Below are positions 61,601 to 64,000 of a stretch of 64,000 bases of DNA, piece by piece. The position numbers and the translations under genes are program-made. Within the stretch, counting starts at the first letter, position 1. Every line of letters begins with the position of its first letter. This DNA is from Apostichopus japonicus (taxonomy: Eukaryota > Echinodermata > Holothuroidea > Aspidochirotida > Stichopodidae): positions 18,357,001 to 18,421,000 of the forward strand of contig NC_092561.1 of assembly GCF_037975245.1 (NCBI RefSeq), read 5' to 3'. The notes under the pieces were generated by a model. That model had not been told where the DNA came from and ran no database searches. It saw only the letters and a program-made list of their open reading frames with translations.

Positions 61601-63059
61601 GATTACAGAATCGGTTGAGTGGTCATGAGTTTTCTAATGGCCGTTTATTTTAAGTTCATGTAACCATAAAGCAAATGATGTTTAACCTTGCTTGCCGTTT
61701 TGGATCAAATTTAGATTACCCTGGTTTTCTGAGTTGTTCTTTTGTAAATTAGATGATTTTCAGTGGGATTTCGTTGGTGGTAGGTAAATGCTTTAACATT
61801 GTTTAATCTAGATGTTGATAAAGCTTGGGTAACCCTCGTACAAATTTCCGTGCAAAGGATAATTTCTTTGGTAATGTATTTTTTTCAAATTTTAGTTGAG
61901 ATATGGAGAGAAAGTAACCTGCATCAGAAATGTTTTTACTTGGTCTGTAGGTAAACATTTCACGCTATAATTCTTCCTCATAATTTTAGTCATTTAGTAT
62001 AGTAAAAGGTAACGTCACTGCGGGACTGATTTGTTATTATGTCAATATTTCTGAACGTTATGTTTATAATTGTTAATCAAATCAGTTGCTACTCCTCCAG
62101 TCGCTATTACAAAGGAAAACGGTACTTTTTAGTTAAGTCAGTCACCATGTCGCACAATTGTTTGTATTCCCTTTAACTCTGGAAAACAAAGTAAGATTCG
62201 TTTTTCCAGTTTTGTTTTATTCTTCGAATCCTTGGCACACATTCTCTTTTTTTGTCATATGACTATAGTAGGAAATTCAGTCGGTACCTTGTGTAATGAG
62301 TACAATGAAAGAATGGAACATCTATTCTAAAAGTCGATTTACTTGTCAACAATGGCTTTTGCCATTTTGTTAGAATTCCGACTAGTTTCATTTCAACAAC
62401 TAATGTTTCGAGACACCGTTTACGATAAGTACGGCAATATCTAGTGACATTATTCTTCCAAAAAACATTTTCGGGCTCGAGAGTTATTAAATTAAAGAGA
62501 ACATGGCTGTATTTGGACTTGACTGCTATCAAATTGAGCCTGAATACACATATTTGGAGGAACTGAGAAAACGAGACATATAGAGCTTAATAAACAGATC
62601 GCAGCCGTGGCAGACACTGACAGTTAGTATGATGTAGGTACTGACAACACTAGTAACAGTTCTACGACGGAGTGGCAGGCCTGGTGCTTTTGTGCCGGTT
62701 GTACGTTCTCTTTTCTCTGTCAGGTGTAGAATAACTTGGTTGTCCCTTCGCTGCTCCTTCCTCCCCTCTCCTGTTTATTAACCAAATGCTTGGCACTCAA
62801 GTTCCGAAAAATCTCCGAGAGCAAGTTTACAATTCATATGCAGAGAGGGGAATTGCTTAAGTTCCGATGTTGCTCGCTGACGTCACTATTGAAGCGACCT
62901 CTTAACATAATGGCCGCCAACACAGTAGGTGTGAAAACATAATTAAAACATTTCTGGAAATTCGGGGAAAGGTACTTTTGAATAGTTATTTCACAGAAGG
63001 TGTAAAAATATTAGTATGTACTATGTTGTATCTGCAAGACCCTATGGTTAATGTCTCCT
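58621..63059. other. 3' flank of gene E and intergenic DNA
   Basis: AATAAA at 58879 and near 58943. The rest is AT-rich without a supported gene. A 127-codon minus-strand frame at 60270-60653 has a hydrophobic stretch but no recognised domain and no splice context. Confidence 0.45.
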
Positions 63060-64000
63060 TTAACTTTAAAAGTCGCTTATATTATAACGTATATCTCTTC
63101 TTTCCCTCTGTAGGTTAATGAATTAAATTTATACTGATTTAAAAGACGGTAGTTCTACACATTCACACCTTTTACAAACTTGCCTAGATTTTCTGGAAAA
63201 CGGTTATATTTTATAGATCACACATTAAGTGAAGAAATGCAAAGTGACACCGAACCAGATTAGCACAGCATAAAGCTGGGGTGCAGGTGACAAACCAATT
63301 GATATTTAATTTTATGCAAAATAGGTCTAAAGTCAAATCTTCAAGAAGGAAGCTACAGATTCATTTTTTTCAGATTCAATGAACTGTAAAGAAAACAGAG
63401 CCTGCATGCAACAAGGAAGCTCTGATGAAGAAGAAACTTCTCAAAGTAATTATTATTCGATGAAATATTAAAACTACGTTGTCTTTACCAAGTCATCCTT
63501 TTAATTTATTCTCACTTACTGCTTTATATATTAAACTGTCTGGGTTAATAAGCTTAGAATAATACCCTTGTATTAGGTGAATGATTGTTTCGTACATAAC
63601 CTGATATAAAATAAGTATAGAATCGTGTTCTCTGAAGACAATATAGTTTATGCAAAGGAAATTTACTTGTATCATAAAATGAAAAATGATTAACATGTGT
63701 TGTAATAAAAATAACAGAAAAATATTCAGCAACAACCAAGTTCACTTAAATTGTATCCTCTTATTCAACTTTGTGTTCCGAACAAATGTAGCATGTCTTA
63801 CTTTGATACATACTTAATTGACTTAATTTAGCCGATTTGTTTCCAGTTACGGGTAAGTGTATATAATTTAAAGAATACCAGTTAATATTACTTTCCATCG
63901 TTAGATTGCTTTTAAGCTCGCTCATATTTAAAGACTGACATTTGCGTTATGCGTGATTCATCTGCATTATTTGTGAACGGACTATGATTAACTGGCAAGG
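63060..64000. repeat. Upstream duplicated block, copy 2, running off the window
   Basis: Collinear with the 5' region of gene E. 63070-63330 matches 46440-47100, and 63385-64000 matches 48466-49030 and 47870-48250 (gattgtttcgtacataac, caatatagtttatgc, catctgcattat, gaacggactat). It predicts a further receptor gene to the right. Confidence 0.7.

Noticed and set aside
1-64000. CRISPR arrays, operons, ribosome binding sites, tRNA or rRNA genes
   Set aside because: The window is intron-rich animal DNA. Repeats are microsatellites and transposon remnants, and no RNA gene was recognised by eye.

Overview
The window is animal genomic DNA. It is AT-rich, most genes are split into short exons with GT...AG junctions, introns are long, and decayed CR1/Jockey-like LINE tails, microsatellites and palindromic DNA are scattered through it. 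A marine invertebrate deuterostome such as an echinoderm would fit, but that is inference from style only; no species marker was identified.

The main content is a head-to-tail cluster of five related receptor genes, all on the + strand. They are called A to E here, and I assembled them by hand from splice sites, reading phase and paralogue comparison. A (95-3030; 5' end outside the window) has two Ig domains, a membrane segment and a short tail. B (12829-18096) has a signal peptide, three Ig domains, a membrane segment and a short tail. C (24330-32463), D (36858-43698) and E (49378-58620) are full length: signal peptide, three (C) or two (D, E) Ig domains, one membrane helix, a variable juxtamembrane part, a complete tyrosine-kinase-like domain split at identical places and phases, and a conserved C-terminal tail with two tyrosines. 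The models close without frame errors at 726, 619 and 660 codons.

In all three kinase domains the catalytic machinery is lost in the same way. HRD is HPA or HPG, the catalytic-loop Asn is Lys, DFG is DIW or DFW, the helix-C Glu is absent and the glycine loop is degraded. The structural C-lobe motifs (PPES, SD-W-S-GV-LWE, RP) are kept. These look like maintained pseudokinase receptors that could act as phosphorylatable scaffolds, next to two kinase-less relatives that could act as co-receptors or decoys. That functional reading is inference.

The cluster has grown by segmental duplication: B and C share leader, Ig and TM exons, introns and a 5' untranslated exon. The DNA upstream of E (46.4-49.3 kb) recurs at 63.06-64.00 kb, so another family member probably begins just past the right edge.

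Between A and B lies a candidate inverted-repeat-bounded mobile element of about 4.8 kb (5218-10045) set inside a pyrimidine microsatellite. It carries an ACGT-rich subterminal array, a broken LINE and a roughly 280-300 bp tandem repeat. Other repeats are a (CCCCTCT)n tract (10046-10345), a (GGAT)n tract (38944-39431), LINE tails at 21.6, 32.6 and 49.7 kb, a SINE-like repeat at 55.9 kb and a possible solo LTR at 33.1 kb. No tRNA, rRNA or CRISPR was recognised.
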